Assembly (NCBI GenBank): GCA_018268715.1
Contig: JAFDVZ010000002.1
Coordinates: 739,632 to 803,631, forward strand
Source of the DNA: Acidobacteriota bacterium
GTDB taxonomy: Bacteria > Acidobacteriota > Terriglobia > Bryobacterales > Bryobacteraceae
Length of the DNA: 64,000 bases
Direction of reading: 5' to 3'
Part shown: positions 19,322 through 29,200 of the stretch, in pieces
Layout of the letters: the number at the start of each line of letters is the position of its first letter
How positions within the stretch are numbered: position 1 is the stretch's first letter
The notes under the pieces: model-generated
Database searches by the model: none
What the model was told of the DNA's origin: nothing
Seen by the model: only the letters and a program-made list of their open reading frames with translations
Program-made: the position numbers and the translations under genes

Positions 19322-20172
19322 GAAATCGATTCCTTTGCCAGGGCGAGCGCGCCGTACAGGACGCTGTCGTCGCCGAGCGCGGCCGGCGCGATGTCGATGC
19401 GCGCCCGCGACCACGCGGTAATCCGCCGTCGCAGTTGCCGGCGCAACGGGTCGAATAGTTTGTCGCCCGCCTTCGAAATGCCACCGCCGATGACGATGCG
19501 GGCGGGATTCAGCAGCATGATGCAGGCCTTCAAGCCCAGGGCGAGGTCCACCACGTATTCCTCTACGAAGGCCGGATCCTCAATCAGCTCCCTGGCGGAA
19601 CGCCCGCGGTCGCGTTCGAGCCACAGGCCGGAACACATGCGCTCGAAACAGCCGTGCGCTCCGCACAGGCACTCCGGGCCGTCGGGCCGGATCGTCATAT
19701 GGCCAATCTCGCCGGCGTAGGAATCCGCGCCGCGATACACGCCGGTTTCGGTGACGATGCCGCCGCCGATGCCGGTGGATAGCGTCATGTAAAACAGCGG
19801 CCGCGCGCCGCGCCCGGCGCCGTACACCGCTTCGCCCAAACCGCCGACGTTGGCGTCGTTATCCATGATGACGGGCGCGTTCAGCAGTTCGCGGAGATGG
19901 TCCACCAGCGGAACGCCCTGCCAGCCGCCGACGTGGGTCGACAGCGTCACGGTCTGGGCGGCGAAGTCCACGGGGCCGCCGAAGCCGACGCCGCAGCGGT
20001 CGAAGCGGAGCTCTCCGGACCATTCGCGCGCGATCGCGTCGATCTGGCCGATCATCCAGGCCGGTCCGCCCTCGCGGTCGGTTTCGCGGCTGATGCGGCG
20101 CTTCATGCAGTCGTTTTCAAAAGCGGCTATCGAGAACTTCGTGCCGCCGATATCGATGGCGAGGACGTTCAT
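19318..20172 (-). CDS. ROK-family sugar kinase
   Basis: A protein of 284 residues. Seen: the ATP-phosphate motif DIGGTK at the N-terminus, the catalytic region MDNDANVGGLGEAVYGAG, LSTGIGGG, and the ROK zinc motif CLCGAHGCFE. ROK kinases phosphorylate glucose, N-acetylglucosamine, N-acetylmannosamine or fructose; the specificity cannot be read here. It overlaps both neighbours by 4 bp (ATGA), so expression is tightly coupled to the PfkB-type kinase and the SIS isomerase. Confidence 0.88.
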   Translation of the reverse strand: MNVLAIDIGGTKFSIAAFENDCMKRRISRETDREGGPAWMIGQIDAIAREWSGELRFDRCGVGFGGPVDFAAQTVTLSTHVGGWQGVPLVDHLRELLNAPVIMDNDANVGGLGEAVYGAGRGARPLFYMTLSTGIGGGIVTETGVYRGADSYAGEIGHMTIRPDGPECLCGAHGCFERMCSGLWLERDRGRSARELIEDPAFVEEYVVDLALGLKACIMLLNPARIVIGGGISKAGDKLFDPLRRQLRRRITAWSRARIDIAPAALGDDSVLYGALALAKESIS

Positions 20173-21158
20173 GCGGGCCAGTTCTGGTCCGCCATCATCA
20201 CTTCGATGGGGGTGGCGACGCCGGTGCCCTTCTTCATCACGGTGATGGAGGCGACGATGTTTCCGAAGCGCAGGGCCGCGTCGGGCGAGTTGGTGATGGA
20301 CAGCGCGAGCGATGCGCCGGCCGAGAAACTGTCGCCCGCGCCGCAAATGTCGACCGGCTTCTCGATGTGCCTGGTGGGAACGCGCCGCTCCACGCCGTCG
20401 CGCACCCAGACGGCGCCGCGCGGGCCGTCGGTCATCACCAGCAGCGGCGACTCGGTGAGCTTCTGCAGGCGCTTCAGGTCGAGTTCGCCGAAGGCGCGGA
20501 GGCAGGCGTCGGCCGCTTCGTCGCCGTTCGACTTGAGGACCGTGTGGCGGAAATGTTCGGCGCGCATGCGCGAATCGACCCACACCACTTTGTCCGGCGA
20601 CTGGCCGGCGAGTTCGCCGATGACGTCGCGCACCGCCGGGGTGATGACGCCGCCCTGTTCGGTCTCGGCCTGGTCGGAGACGATCACCAGGTCGAAGGCC
20701 GACCAGAAGCCGCGCAGGTGCTCGATCAGATTGTCCTCCACCTCTTTGGGAATGGGGTCGGCGAAGACGAAATCGACGCGCGGGTGATCCTCTTCGTCGG
20801 TGACGAGATTGATGAGCTTGGAGTAGGTGAAGGTGGGAACCTTATTGGTGCGCACCACCAGTTCAGGGGAGATCTCGCGCGCGATGAGGGCGCGCTCGAG
20901 TTCGATGCCGTATCCATCCTCGCCGATGACGCCGAGCACGGCGACATGCCTGGCGAGCAGCGCCGTGAGATTGCTGGCGACCGTGCCCGCCGCACCCGGC
21001 GTGTTCTGCGTGCGCGTCACCGCGAGGCGCGGGATGCCGGTCTCGCGGGAGGGTTCGGAAAGCGCGGGATCGTAGCGGAGCCAGCGGTCGAGGCATACGT
21101 CGCCGACCACCAGAACCGAGCGCGTGGCGATCTGTTCGAGGATTTCGTTGACGTTCAT
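20169..21158 (-). CDS. PfkB-family kinase resembling the kinase half of HldE/RfaE
   Basis: A protein of 329 residues. The N-terminus (VLVVGDVCLDRW, then NTPGAAGTVASNL) matches the heptose-7-phosphate kinase domain of HldE, and the C-terminal PfkB anion hole reads DICGAGDSFSAGAS. There is no nucleotidyltransferase half, so it corresponds to HldA or HldE domain I. Expected product: heptose 1,7-bisphosphate. The RfaE assignment fits the GmhA-like neighbour; the substrate is inferred. Confidence 0.78.
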   Translation of the reverse strand: MNVNEILEQIATRSVLVVGDVCLDRWLRYDPALSEPSRETGIPRLAVTRTQNTPGAAGTVASNLTALLARHVAVLGVIGEDGYGIELERALIAREISPELVVRTNKVPTFTYSKLINLVTDEEDHPRVDFVFADPIPKEVEDNLIEHLRGFWSAFDLVIVSDQAETEQGGVITPAVRDVIGELAGQSPDKVVWVDSRMRAEHFRHTVLKSNGDEAADACLRAFGELDLKRLQKLTESPLLVMTDGPRGAVWVRDGVERRVPTRHIEKPVDICGAGDSFSAGASLALSITNSPDAALRFGNIVASITVMKKGTGVATPIEVMMADQNWPA

Positions 21159-21165
21159 GACGGAC

Positions 21166-22140
21166 TCACGATCGGGCGGCCTCCAGCAGCGCCCGCCGCA
21201 GAGCGGGCATCGTGGCGCGGTGCTCGCCCCGCACATAGAAGCTCTCTCCTCCGTCGGCGACGGTCCGGACCAGGATCGTCTTGTGAGGACGGAAATAGTA
21301 GCCGGGGTCGGACTTCGGCAATTCGTGATGGGGGTCGCCGTGGATGGGGGCGATGTCGAACACCGCCGTCGCGAAACGGCGGATCGAGCGGCCCTGCCGC
21401 GCGGCGACGTTGCGGGCCATGGCGAGCGCCTTGAGATACACCTCCGGGCCCATGATCGCCGATCCGAAGTTCAGGAACACTCCGCCTTCCAGCCGCGTCA
21501 CCGTCTGCGCGAAGATCAGGAAATCGCGGTAGCTGGCCGCGCCCAGGGCCGCGCCGTCGCAGTTGGGGTGCTCGTGCAGGATGTCGTAGCCGACGCCCGC
21601 GTGAATGGTGACGGGAACCGAACGGCGCCAGGCGGCGGCGAGGATGCTCAGGTCGCGATGCGGATAGTCGCTTTCGGCGATGCGGCGGCCCAGGTTCTCG
21701 CCCAGGCCGAGCTCCAGGCGGGCGGCCTCGACGATCCAGTCGTTCAGCTCGCCGGTTTCCCGCCACAGGCCGAATTCGCCGCTGGCCACGTAGCGGGCCA
21801 CGCTCTCGGTGGTGGCGCCAATGCGGGCCAACTCGTAATCATGAATGCCGCCCGCGCCGTTCAGGGCGATGTGGTCGATGAAGCCGCGCTCCACCAGGTC
21901 GATGATGTGGCGATTGACGCCTCCACGAATGACGTGGGCGCCCATCATGAGAATGCGGGCCGCGCCGGACTCGCGGGCCGCCACAAGGCGGGAGGCCACC
22001 TCGGGAAGGTTGGGGTCGGCAAAGGCCGGGGCGGGATCGTCGAGCCCGAACCAATTGCCGAGCTGGAGATCGTGCTGGCGCTCCGCCAGCGGTTTGATCA
22101 CGAGGCGGGAGCGGTCAAATTGTGCGTAACGGCTGGCCAT
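21166..22140 (-). CDS. Conserved protein of unknown function in the phosphosugar operon
   Basis: A protein of 324 residues, no signal peptide or membrane segment. Notable conserved-looking blocks are MMGAHVIRGGVNRHIIDL, IALNGAGGIHDYELA, VTIHAGVGYDI, LNFGSAIMGPEVYLKAL and a final PGYYFRPHKTILVR. Histidine- and glycine-rich turns suggest an enzyme, with NGA-x-x-HD possibly binding a nucleotide or metal. I do not recognise a characterised family with certainty; a distant resemblance to deoxyhypusine-synthase-like proteins is only a guess. It sits directly after the HAD gene (no gap) and 7 bp before the PfkB gene, so it should act on the same sugar pathway. Confidence 0.75.
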   Translation of the reverse strand: MASRYAQFDRSRLVIKPLAERQHDLQLGNWFGLDDPAPAFADPNLPEVASRLVAARESGAARILMMGAHVIRGGVNRHIIDLVERGFIDHIALNGAGGIHDYELARIGATTESVARYVASGEFGLWRETGELNDWIVEAARLELGLGENLGRRIAESDYPHRDLSILAAAWRRSVPVTIHAGVGYDILHEHPNCDGAALGAASYRDFLIFAQTVTRLEGGVFLNFGSAIMGPEVYLKALAMARNVAARQGRSIRRFATAVFDIAPIHGDPHHELPKSDPGYYFRPHKTILVRTVADGGESFYVRGEHRATMPALRRALLEAARS

Positions 22141-23001
22141 TTAACGGGAGTCTCGCGGGAACAGGGCGCGCATTAGGACGTCGTGCTCAAGGTAGTTGGG
22201 CGCGATGACGTCCGCTCCCACGCCGATGAGACGGCTCCGCTTCCAATCATCAATGGTACGGCATTCCGGCTCCGCGGTAGCGGCGCCGACGGCCACGCCG
22301 CCCACCTTCTTCACCTCTTCGATTTCGACGAAACCGTCGCCGAAGCCCAGGAACTCGCGGCCCTCGAAGGCGGCCGAATCGATGATGCGGCGAATGAGGA
22401 TACCCTTGGAGAAGCTCTTGTAATCGTCGAGCGCGCCGAACACGCCGCCGTCGAAGTAACGCTCGACGTCGAGCAGGCGAGCCTCCTCCTTCATGTACTG
22501 CTCGTCGGTGCCGCTGGCGAGGTACAGCGTCATGCCGCGCGCCTTCAGCGATTCGAGCAGGCGACGGGAGCCGGGCACCAGGTAGTCGTCCGGAGCGGCG
22601 GCGCCGGAGCGAAGGTCGCGCACGCGGTCGCGGATGCGCGCCCACAGCAGGTCGAGATACTGGTGCTTGTAGGCCAGCGGATCGAGCGGAGAGCCGCCGC
22701 GCCTGCGGACCTGCTCGGCGAGCTCGATCATCTGGTAGACGGTTTCCTGCCCTGTCAGCCGCCAGACGAAATCCTCGACGACGGCGCGGAGTTCGGCCTC
22801 GCTCTCGCCCGATTTGAGGGCCGCGAGGATTTCCACCATCATCGGAACCATGACGTTCATCCAGCCGGAGCGGACGAGCGACAAGGTGCCGTCAAAGTCG
22901 AACAGAACGACGCGCGTATGCGACGCGTCGAGGTTCGCGTTCACAATTTCCAGGCCGGATGGGGATCCGGTTTGGTCAGAATTCAAAGCCAATACTCCCA
23001 T
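22141..23001 (-). CDS. HAD-superfamily phosphatase
   Basis: A protein of 286 residues. HAD motif I is VVLFDFDGTLS (nucleophile Asp), motif II is YLASGTDE, and motifs III/IV are in FLGFGDGFVEIEEVKK. A large alpha-helical cap lies between motifs I and II, as in phosphoglycolate-phosphatase-like type C1 HADs. I chose the ATG at 23,001, which overlaps the end of the CAAX-protease gene by 19 bp. In this operon a bisphosphate-sugar phosphatase (the GmhB step) is a reasonable but unproven role. Confidence 0.82.
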   Translation of the reverse strand: MGVLALNSDQTGSPSGLEIVNANLDASHTRVVLFDFDGTLSLVRSGWMNVMVPMMVEILAALKSGESEAELRAVVEDFVWRLTGQETVYQMIELAEQVRRRGGSPLDPLAYKHQYLDLLWARIRDRVRDLRSGAAAPDDYLVPGSRRLLESLKARGMTLYLASGTDEQYMKEEARLLDVERYFDGGVFGALDDYKSFSKGILIRRIIDSAAFEGREFLGFGDGFVEIEEVKKVGGVAVGAATAEPECRTIDDWKRSRLIGVGADVIAPNYLEHDVLMRALFPRDSR

Positions 23002-23690
23002 TGATGAGTGATCAGGACCCAGGCGCACAGAGCGGCGTTCGTGATGGCGTGCGCCCAGATGAGGTCGCCGAGCCGGCGGGTCTTGCACATCCACCAGTTG
23101 TAGACGATCCCGGCGGCGAGTCCCACATCCCAGTATGGCCCGTGTTCGGCGGCGAACAGAAGTGCGACGATCCAGAACGCGCTTCGCGAGTAGGTTCCGA
23201 GCGGCAGGCTCTCGAAGTCCGAGCGCGCGATGTAGCGCATCAGCCATCCGCGCCAGAACAGCTCTTCGACGATGGGAACGATCAGGATGGCGCGCATGGA
23301 GCGTAGCGCGAGCGTCAGCGGGTCGTCGACCGAACCGGTGCGTAGCGAGGTGTGGATGGCGCCGACCACGGAGTTGTGGAACAGCCAGTGCTGGCGATAG
23401 CCCGGAAACAGCATGTCCGGCGCGATCCAGAGCAGGAAAACGCCGACGCCGACGGCGGCCGTGCCGAGCGGGCGGGAGACGCCCAGATCGATCACCCGCC
23501 GGGAAAAGATCCACAAGACAGCGCCGAGAATCAGGATGCGCAGGACGAATTCGATCCGCTGCGGAACCGGCGCCACGTCCTGTAGCGTCAGCAGCAGCAT
23601 GAATACCGCGAAGGGAAGCACCCAGGGAACCGCCGGATGCTTGAGCAAACTGGTCGCGTTGGGCGCCCCCGCACTGGAAGGAGGCGTCAT
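22983..23690 (-). CDS. CPBP/CAAX-type intramembrane protease, exosortase-associated type
   Basis: A protein of 235 residues with several membrane segments. The CPBP catalytic motifs are present: VEELFWRGWLMR (EExxxR), FAAEHGPY, and HAITNAAL. The spacing, the PLGTYS segment and the C-terminal THQWEYW match the PEP-CTERM-associated CAAX family (TIGR03008 as I remember it). Such proteins sit beside exosortases that anchor PEP-CTERM proteins in EPS-producing bacteria. No exosortase is visible in the window. The start overlaps the TPR lipoprotein stop by 4 bp. Confidence 0.82.
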   Translation of the reverse strand: MTPPSSAGAPNATSLLKHPAVPWVLPFAVFMLLLTLQDVAPVPQRIEFVLRILILGAVLWIFSRRVIDLGVSRPLGTAAVGVGVFLLWIAPDMLFPGYRQHWLFHNSVVGAIHTSLRTGSVDDPLTLALRSMRAILIVPIVEELFWRGWLMRYIARSDFESLPLGTYSRSAFWIVALLFAAEHGPYWDVGLAAGIVYNWWMCKTRRLGDLIWAHAITNAALCAWVLITHQWEYWL

Positions 23691-26074
23691 CCGAGCTTGG
23701 CGATCAGTTCCTTGATCTTGAGCTGCTCTTCCTTGCTCGGATTGCTCTTTAGCGCGCCCTGGCACTCCTGCTTGGCCGAGGGCCGGTCGCCCTTCTGGAA
23801 CAGCGCCATGGCCAGATGGTAGCGGTAAGTGGCGTTGGTGGGATTCTTGGTCACCAGTTCGCGGAACAACCGCACTGCGTCGTCGCTCAGGTTCTTCTTG
23901 ATGTAGATCCAGCCGAGCGTGTCGGAGATGTTGGGATCCTGTGGGACCTTCTGCTTGGCGCGCTGCGCGTAGGACAGCGCCTGGTCGAGATCCGTGCCCT
24001 CCTCGGCCTTGATGAAGGCGAGGTTGTTGAGGGCCATCGGGTTGTCCGGCTGAAGGCGGATCACCTGTTCATAGATCGGCTTGGCTTCCGAGCGGCGTCC
24101 CACCGAGTCGAGCAGGATGGCGACGTGGATGAGCGGCGCGACGTCGTTGGGCGCAAGCGCGCTGGCCTTGCGGAAGTGATCGATGGCGCTGTTGAAGTCG
24201 CCCTTCATGCGATAGACTTCCGCGAGCTTCGCCTCATAGTCGGAAGACTTCGGGTTCTTCGACGTCAGCACCTGGAACTGCTTGATCGCGTCTTCGTACT
24301 GGCCGGCCCGCGCCAGCACGGTGGCGAGCGACAGCCGCAGGTCCAGCCGGTTGGGATCCTTCTCCAGCTCCTTTTCGACCAACTGCGCGGCGCCGGAGTA
24401 GTTCTTCATCGCCACTTCCGATTCCACGATGCCCACCATGCCGCGAATATCGCTGGGAGCGTTGGAGCGCAGACGTCCGAAGATCTGTTCGGCTTCCTTG
24501 TAGTTGCCCTCGGTGTAGTTGATATAGCCGAGCTGGAACTGGGCGTCGTTGGAGTTCGGGGCGGCCTTGATCATCGCCTCCAGCTCTCCCTTGGCCTTGG
24601 TGCGGTCGCCCAGGCCCATCAACGACGCCGTGCGGATCAGGCGCGCGCCCATGTTGCCCGGTTCGGTGGAGATGATGTCGTCGGCGTACTGAAGGGCGCG
24701 CGTGTAATCGTTCTTCTGGAGATAGATCTGGCCCAGCATCGCCTTGGGCTGGGAGAGGTTGGGACGCAGCCGCAGAGACTCCTCCAGGTGCGTGCGGGCC
24801 TCGTCCGGCTTGCCCTTGGCGAGCAGCGCGCGGCCGAGTTCGAATTGCAGCAGGGGATTGGTGGGACTTTTGGCCACCAGCGCCTGCAAATCCGTGACGG
24901 CGGTGGAGATCTGCTGCGAATCGCCGGACTGGATGGCGAGCGCGGAGCGGAGTTCGATGGCGGTGCTGTCCTTGGGATCGGCGGCCAGGATGTCGTTGAC
25001 GATGGAACTGGCTTCGCCGTATTTGCCTTGCGCCGACAACAGCTCGACGATGGCCTTCTGATACTCCGCCTTCTGTTTGGGCGACGCCGCGATTCCCTCT
25101 TCATACGTGCGGCGGGCGCGATCGTAGTCCCGGAGCCGCGCAAAGAAGCCGCCCACACGGAGGTGAGCCATGGGGAAGTCCTTGGAGTCCGAGATCATGT
25201 CCTGGATGACCTTCTCCATCTCGGGCCGGCGGTTGGTGGCCGCGTAGAAACCGGCCAGTTGGAGGCGCGGCTTCTCCTGTGCGGGGTTGTTCTGCACCTT
25301 TTGCTGCAGCACTTTTTCGGCGTCGGGGAGCCGGTTGGCGCGGAGATAGAGCGCCAACAGCAGATCGTACATATCGCTGTACGACTTGTTCTTCGAGATT
25401 ACTTCGAGCGCTCGCTTTTCCGCTTCGTCGTTCCTTCCCAGACTCTGCAGCGTGCTGACCACCACGAGCGACAGCGCCGGATCGAGCGGCTTCACCTCAT
25501 TGGCCTTCTCGAACACCTCCAGCGCCTGCTGGATGGTGTCCTTGGCCTTGTCCATCTCGTGATTCTGCTCGGCCTGGCGCGCTTCCGCGAGCGTCAGATA
25601 ACCCTTCAGGCGGAGGCCATCGAAGGACTTCGGATCGCGCTTGAGCAATGACTCGCTGAGTTCCTTCACCTCGGGAAGCAGAGTCGATGTCGAGCTTCGC
25701 GTGGAGTTGGCCGTCGTCAGCGCGGATACGTACGCTGTCCAATAGATATCGGCCAGCTTGGTGGTGGCGTCGGCGGCGTCCTTCTTCTGCTCGGCGGCGA
25801 TGTCAACGGCCCGGCGCAGGGCTCGCGCGGCGTCGTCCCAGGCTTGCAGCTTGATGGCCGCCAGGCCCAGGCGATAATACGCGTCGCCATTCTTGGGATC
25901 TTTCGCCAACGCGCGCCGGTACATAATCGACGCTTCCCGGTATTTCGATTTCTCGTAGAATTTGTTTCCGTTTTCAACGAGTTTCTGGCTTTGAACCTGT
26001 GGATCGCGGCTGCACGCCACAGCGAGCAGGAGCATTGGAATCAGCGCGAAACGGGCACAGCGAAGCATAGTCAT
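23687..26074 (-). CDS. TPR-repeat lipoprotein (PEP-CTERM system PrsT-like)
   Basis: A protein of 795 residues. A lipoprotein-type signal ends LLLAVAC with Cys21 as the likely lipidated residue. The rest is an almost continuous TPR solenoid (about 18-20 repeats, for example DAYYRLGLAAIKLQAWDDA). Its size, lipid anchor and place just ahead of an exosortase-type CAAX protease fit the PEP-CTERM TPR lipoprotein family. Role: probably a periplasmic scaffold for polysaccharide or protein export. It is the first gene of the seven-gene operon; the promoter should be in the 150 bp at 26,075-26,224. Confidence 0.82.
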   Translation of the reverse strand: MTMLRCARFALIPMLLLAVACSRDPQVQSQKLVENGNKFYEKSKYREASIMYRRALAKDPKNGDAYYRLGLAAIKLQAWDDAARALRRAVDIAAEQKKDAADATTKLADIYWTAYVSALTTANSTRSSTSTLLPEVKELSESLLKRDPKSFDGLRLKGYLTLAEARQAEQNHEMDKAKDTIQQALEVFEKANEVKPLDPALSLVVVSTLQSLGRNDEAEKRALEVISKNKSYSDMYDLLLALYLRANRLPDAEKVLQQKVQNNPAQEKPRLQLAGFYAATNRRPEMEKVIQDMISDSKDFPMAHLRVGGFFARLRDYDRARRTYEEGIAASPKQKAEYQKAIVELLSAQGKYGEASSIVNDILAADPKDSTAIELRSALAIQSGDSQQISTAVTDLQALVAKSPTNPLLQFELGRALLAKGKPDEARTHLEESLRLRPNLSQPKAMLGQIYLQKNDYTRALQYADDIISTEPGNMGARLIRTASLMGLGDRTKAKGELEAMIKAAPNSNDAQFQLGYINYTEGNYKEAEQIFGRLRSNAPSDIRGMVGIVESEVAMKNYSGAAQLVEKELEKDPNRLDLRLSLATVLARAGQYEDAIKQFQVLTSKNPKSSDYEAKLAEVYRMKGDFNSAIDHFRKASALAPNDVAPLIHVAILLDSVGRRSEAKPIYEQVIRLQPDNPMALNNLAFIKAEEGTDLDQALSYAQRAKQKVPQDPNISDTLGWIYIKKNLSDDAVRLFRELVTKNPTNATYRYHLAMALFQKGDRPSAKQECQGALKSNPSKEEQLKIKELIAKLG

Positions 26075-26224
26075 TCGAGGTCAGTTATTCCTTTTCACTT
26101 CATCACAAACGGAGGGATGAAGCAATGATGCCGGAGGTTGTCGACCGGGGGGACCGCGGTACTAATCCCGCCTCCGTACTCTAAATACATTGAGTGCTCC
26201 GGACGCGCTGTTTCTTTCAGACGA

Positions 26225-29200
26225 TTATTCAACCGGAACGTAGGGGACGACGGCGCCGGTCGAGGGACTTGAGACCGATCCGACCTTGATTGTCACCAAC
26301 AATTTATCGCCGCTGATGTGAAATCCGGGGACTCGCAGGTTTAATTGATACAAACCGATGAATCCGGGGGTCAATCCCGCCCAATCGACGATGATCGCGG
26401 CCTGTTTCCAGGTGGGATCGCCGAAAAACACCTCGACATCCTCCACGGCGGCGAGCGGCGAGGAGGGTGAAGCCGCGCCTCCGGTCACCTTGCCGCCGGT
26501 GGTGAGCCCCAGGCCGACGGCGTACAGCACCAGCGGCTCGTCGCGGCTGGCGCGGTTGTCCCGGGTCACCAGTTTTCCGTCGGCGTGGAAAAGCAGAGTA
26601 TTGCCCGATGCATCCACCAGCGCGGCCGGGGCGTACTTTGCCACGGTTATCTGCTGTGACGAGGACAGGCTCTTGCCGATGGCGCGGACGGTGAGCGAGT
26701 AGCTGCCGGCCGCGATTTCCGGCGGGATCTGGGCGTTGATCTGCCCGGACAACACGGCGAACAGGGGCAGGGCGGTGCTTCCCACTGTCACGCAAAGGCC
26801 GCCGAGCACGGTCGGCAACGGGACTCCGGGGGCCACCAGGGAACTGGCCGCGAAGTTCTGGCCGAAGATCGAGACCAGGCCGTTCTGGGCGATGGCGGTT
26901 TGATAAGTGCCGAGATTCACCACACCGCCGCGGGTGATCGACGGACGGTCCGAAGCGGCGGGAACGTCCAGCGAGATCACGCTCAGGCCCGTCGCGGTGA
27001 TGGCGTAGAGAGCCGAACCGGAGGCGTCCACCGCCAACAAGCGGCCGCCGATGGCGGTGCGGTTGGTCCCGGTGACAACCGTCGAGGGTCCTTCGAGGGC
27101 GGGGACCGTGGCCCGGGTCTGGCCGGTATTCACGTCCACCACCTCGAACGATCCGGGATCGGTGATGGCGGCGGTGGCCGATGTCCGCACGGGTTGCTGG
27201 AAGCGGATGAACAGGCTCGCGCCGGCCTGGGTGACGGCGGCGGTCAGGCCGCTTTGGCCCACCGCGCCGGGGCTCGATCCGGTGGACGATACGACGCCCA
27301 GGGATTCGTTCAGCACGGAGCCGTTGACGGCGAAGTAAGCGCCCTTGGGGCCGGCCGTCGCGGGGCCGTAGTAGCCTTGAGCGGTTGAGAAGATCTGACG
27401 GCCCTGGATGAAGTCGTCGGTGAGGGCGTCGTATAGATAAACGTAGCCGTTGCCGTTCAGAAGCAGCACCCGCTCGCCGCCCGGGCTGGCGGCCAGGGTG
27501 ACCGGCGAGGTCATGGTCAAGGGTGCGCCGGCCGTCGTCTTGCCGATCACCGCGCTTGCGCCGCGCGGCACCGCGTCGGTCCCGGTGACGTCCCATAGCT
27601 GACCGGTGCTGGTGATGAAGATCGCGCCGCCTTCGTGCGCGGCGATGACAGACGGAGAGAGGATTGCCGTCGATGAATTCAGCGGGAGGGCGGGGAAGCG
27701 GACGCGCGCCGCCACCTGCAACTTGGCGACGTCGACGATCTGGATGACCTCGCCGCCCGCGCAGGCCACGTAGAGAGTGGCCGCGTCGGGGCTGAGCGCC
27801 AGCGACACCGGCAGTTGGCCGGTCTTGAGCGGCGTGAGGAACGCTTTCGTTCGGATGTCGAAGATGTCGATGCGGTTCAGTCCGGCGTTGGCCAGGTACA
27901 GGCGCTGGCGGGTGCTGTCGTAGGCCAGGTCCTGGATGGAGGTGGCGGCGATGCCGAGCGGGATGGGGTACAGGTCGCCGCGCGCTTCGGCGTTCCGGCT
28001 GTTCTGGAAGACGCGGATCTGCGGGGGGATATTCACGGCCTGGGTCGACTGGACCATGAAGTCGGCGGTTACGGTGCCGAGCGACCGCGCCGCCTGCGTG
28101 GAGTTTGCCGTGAAGTCGACGGCCACGCCGTCCTGTGTGGTGCGCACGCTTGCCGTCGGGGCGCCGGCGACGTTCGCCACCACTCCGTTCTGCACTCCGA
28201 GGGCGGTGGCGGTGAAATTGCCCCGGCCGGCGTTGCGCAGCGTTATGCGGGCGGTTCGCAGGGCGGCGGTGGCGCCGCACTGGTCATAGGCGACGGCGGC
28301 CGCGGTGGAATCGGCGGTGATGACGGGTTGCTGGCTGAGCGTCGAGAGGGGGATGGTGGTGAAGCCTGACTCCGACAGCGCGTACAGCGAGCCTCCGTCG
28401 GCCGAAATCACCATCTTTCCCGACATGTTTTCGGGCAATTGCAGGCCCAGGGACACCAGCAGATTGTCCGGATCCGCGCTCATCAACTGGCTGGTGTTGG
28501 ACCGGGCGGCCGGACTTTGCACCGGCACGATGTTGTAGGCCGCGTATAGCGTGGATCCGGTGGGGGCGAAAACGGCCCCGCCCTGGTTGGCCTGGGTGGT
28601 GAAACTGACGTTGGTAGCCATCGGGTAGGGCACGTTGGCCACGTTCTGCTGCGCCAGGACCTCGAGCGTCGGGACGTTGAACAGCAGGTTTCCGGCCAGG
28701 ATCCGGGAGCCGTCTGCCGAGACCGCGAGCACGGTGGACGAGTTGGTCACCACACGGCTGGCCAGGATGCTGGCCGACGCAACCTCATACACAAAGACGA
28801 TGCGGGTGTTGCCGGTGGCCGGAACGTTGACGCCCGCGATGATCGCTCCGTTGCGGCTGGCGGCCAGTTGGCTGCGCACCGACAGGAATGGGCGTCCCGA
28901 GGGGGCGGGGAACACGGGCGCGCCGGCGGCGGCCGGGGTGATCGGGATGGAGTCGACGGTGGCCGCGCCCGCTTTCGGCGTATATAAAAGGAGTACGGAG
29001 GTGGCGTTGCCGGCCCCGGTTCCAACTGTGGAGATCAGCACGCGTTCGTCGGAGCCCACGGCCACGCCCTCCGGACGCGCCGGCAGCGACACGCGGCTCG
29101 ATACGGTCTGCGATTCGAGATCGATGATGTTGAGCGAGGACGAGTCGTAGGAAGCGACGTAGAGATAGCGTCCGCTGCGGGACATGGCGGCCGAAAGCGG

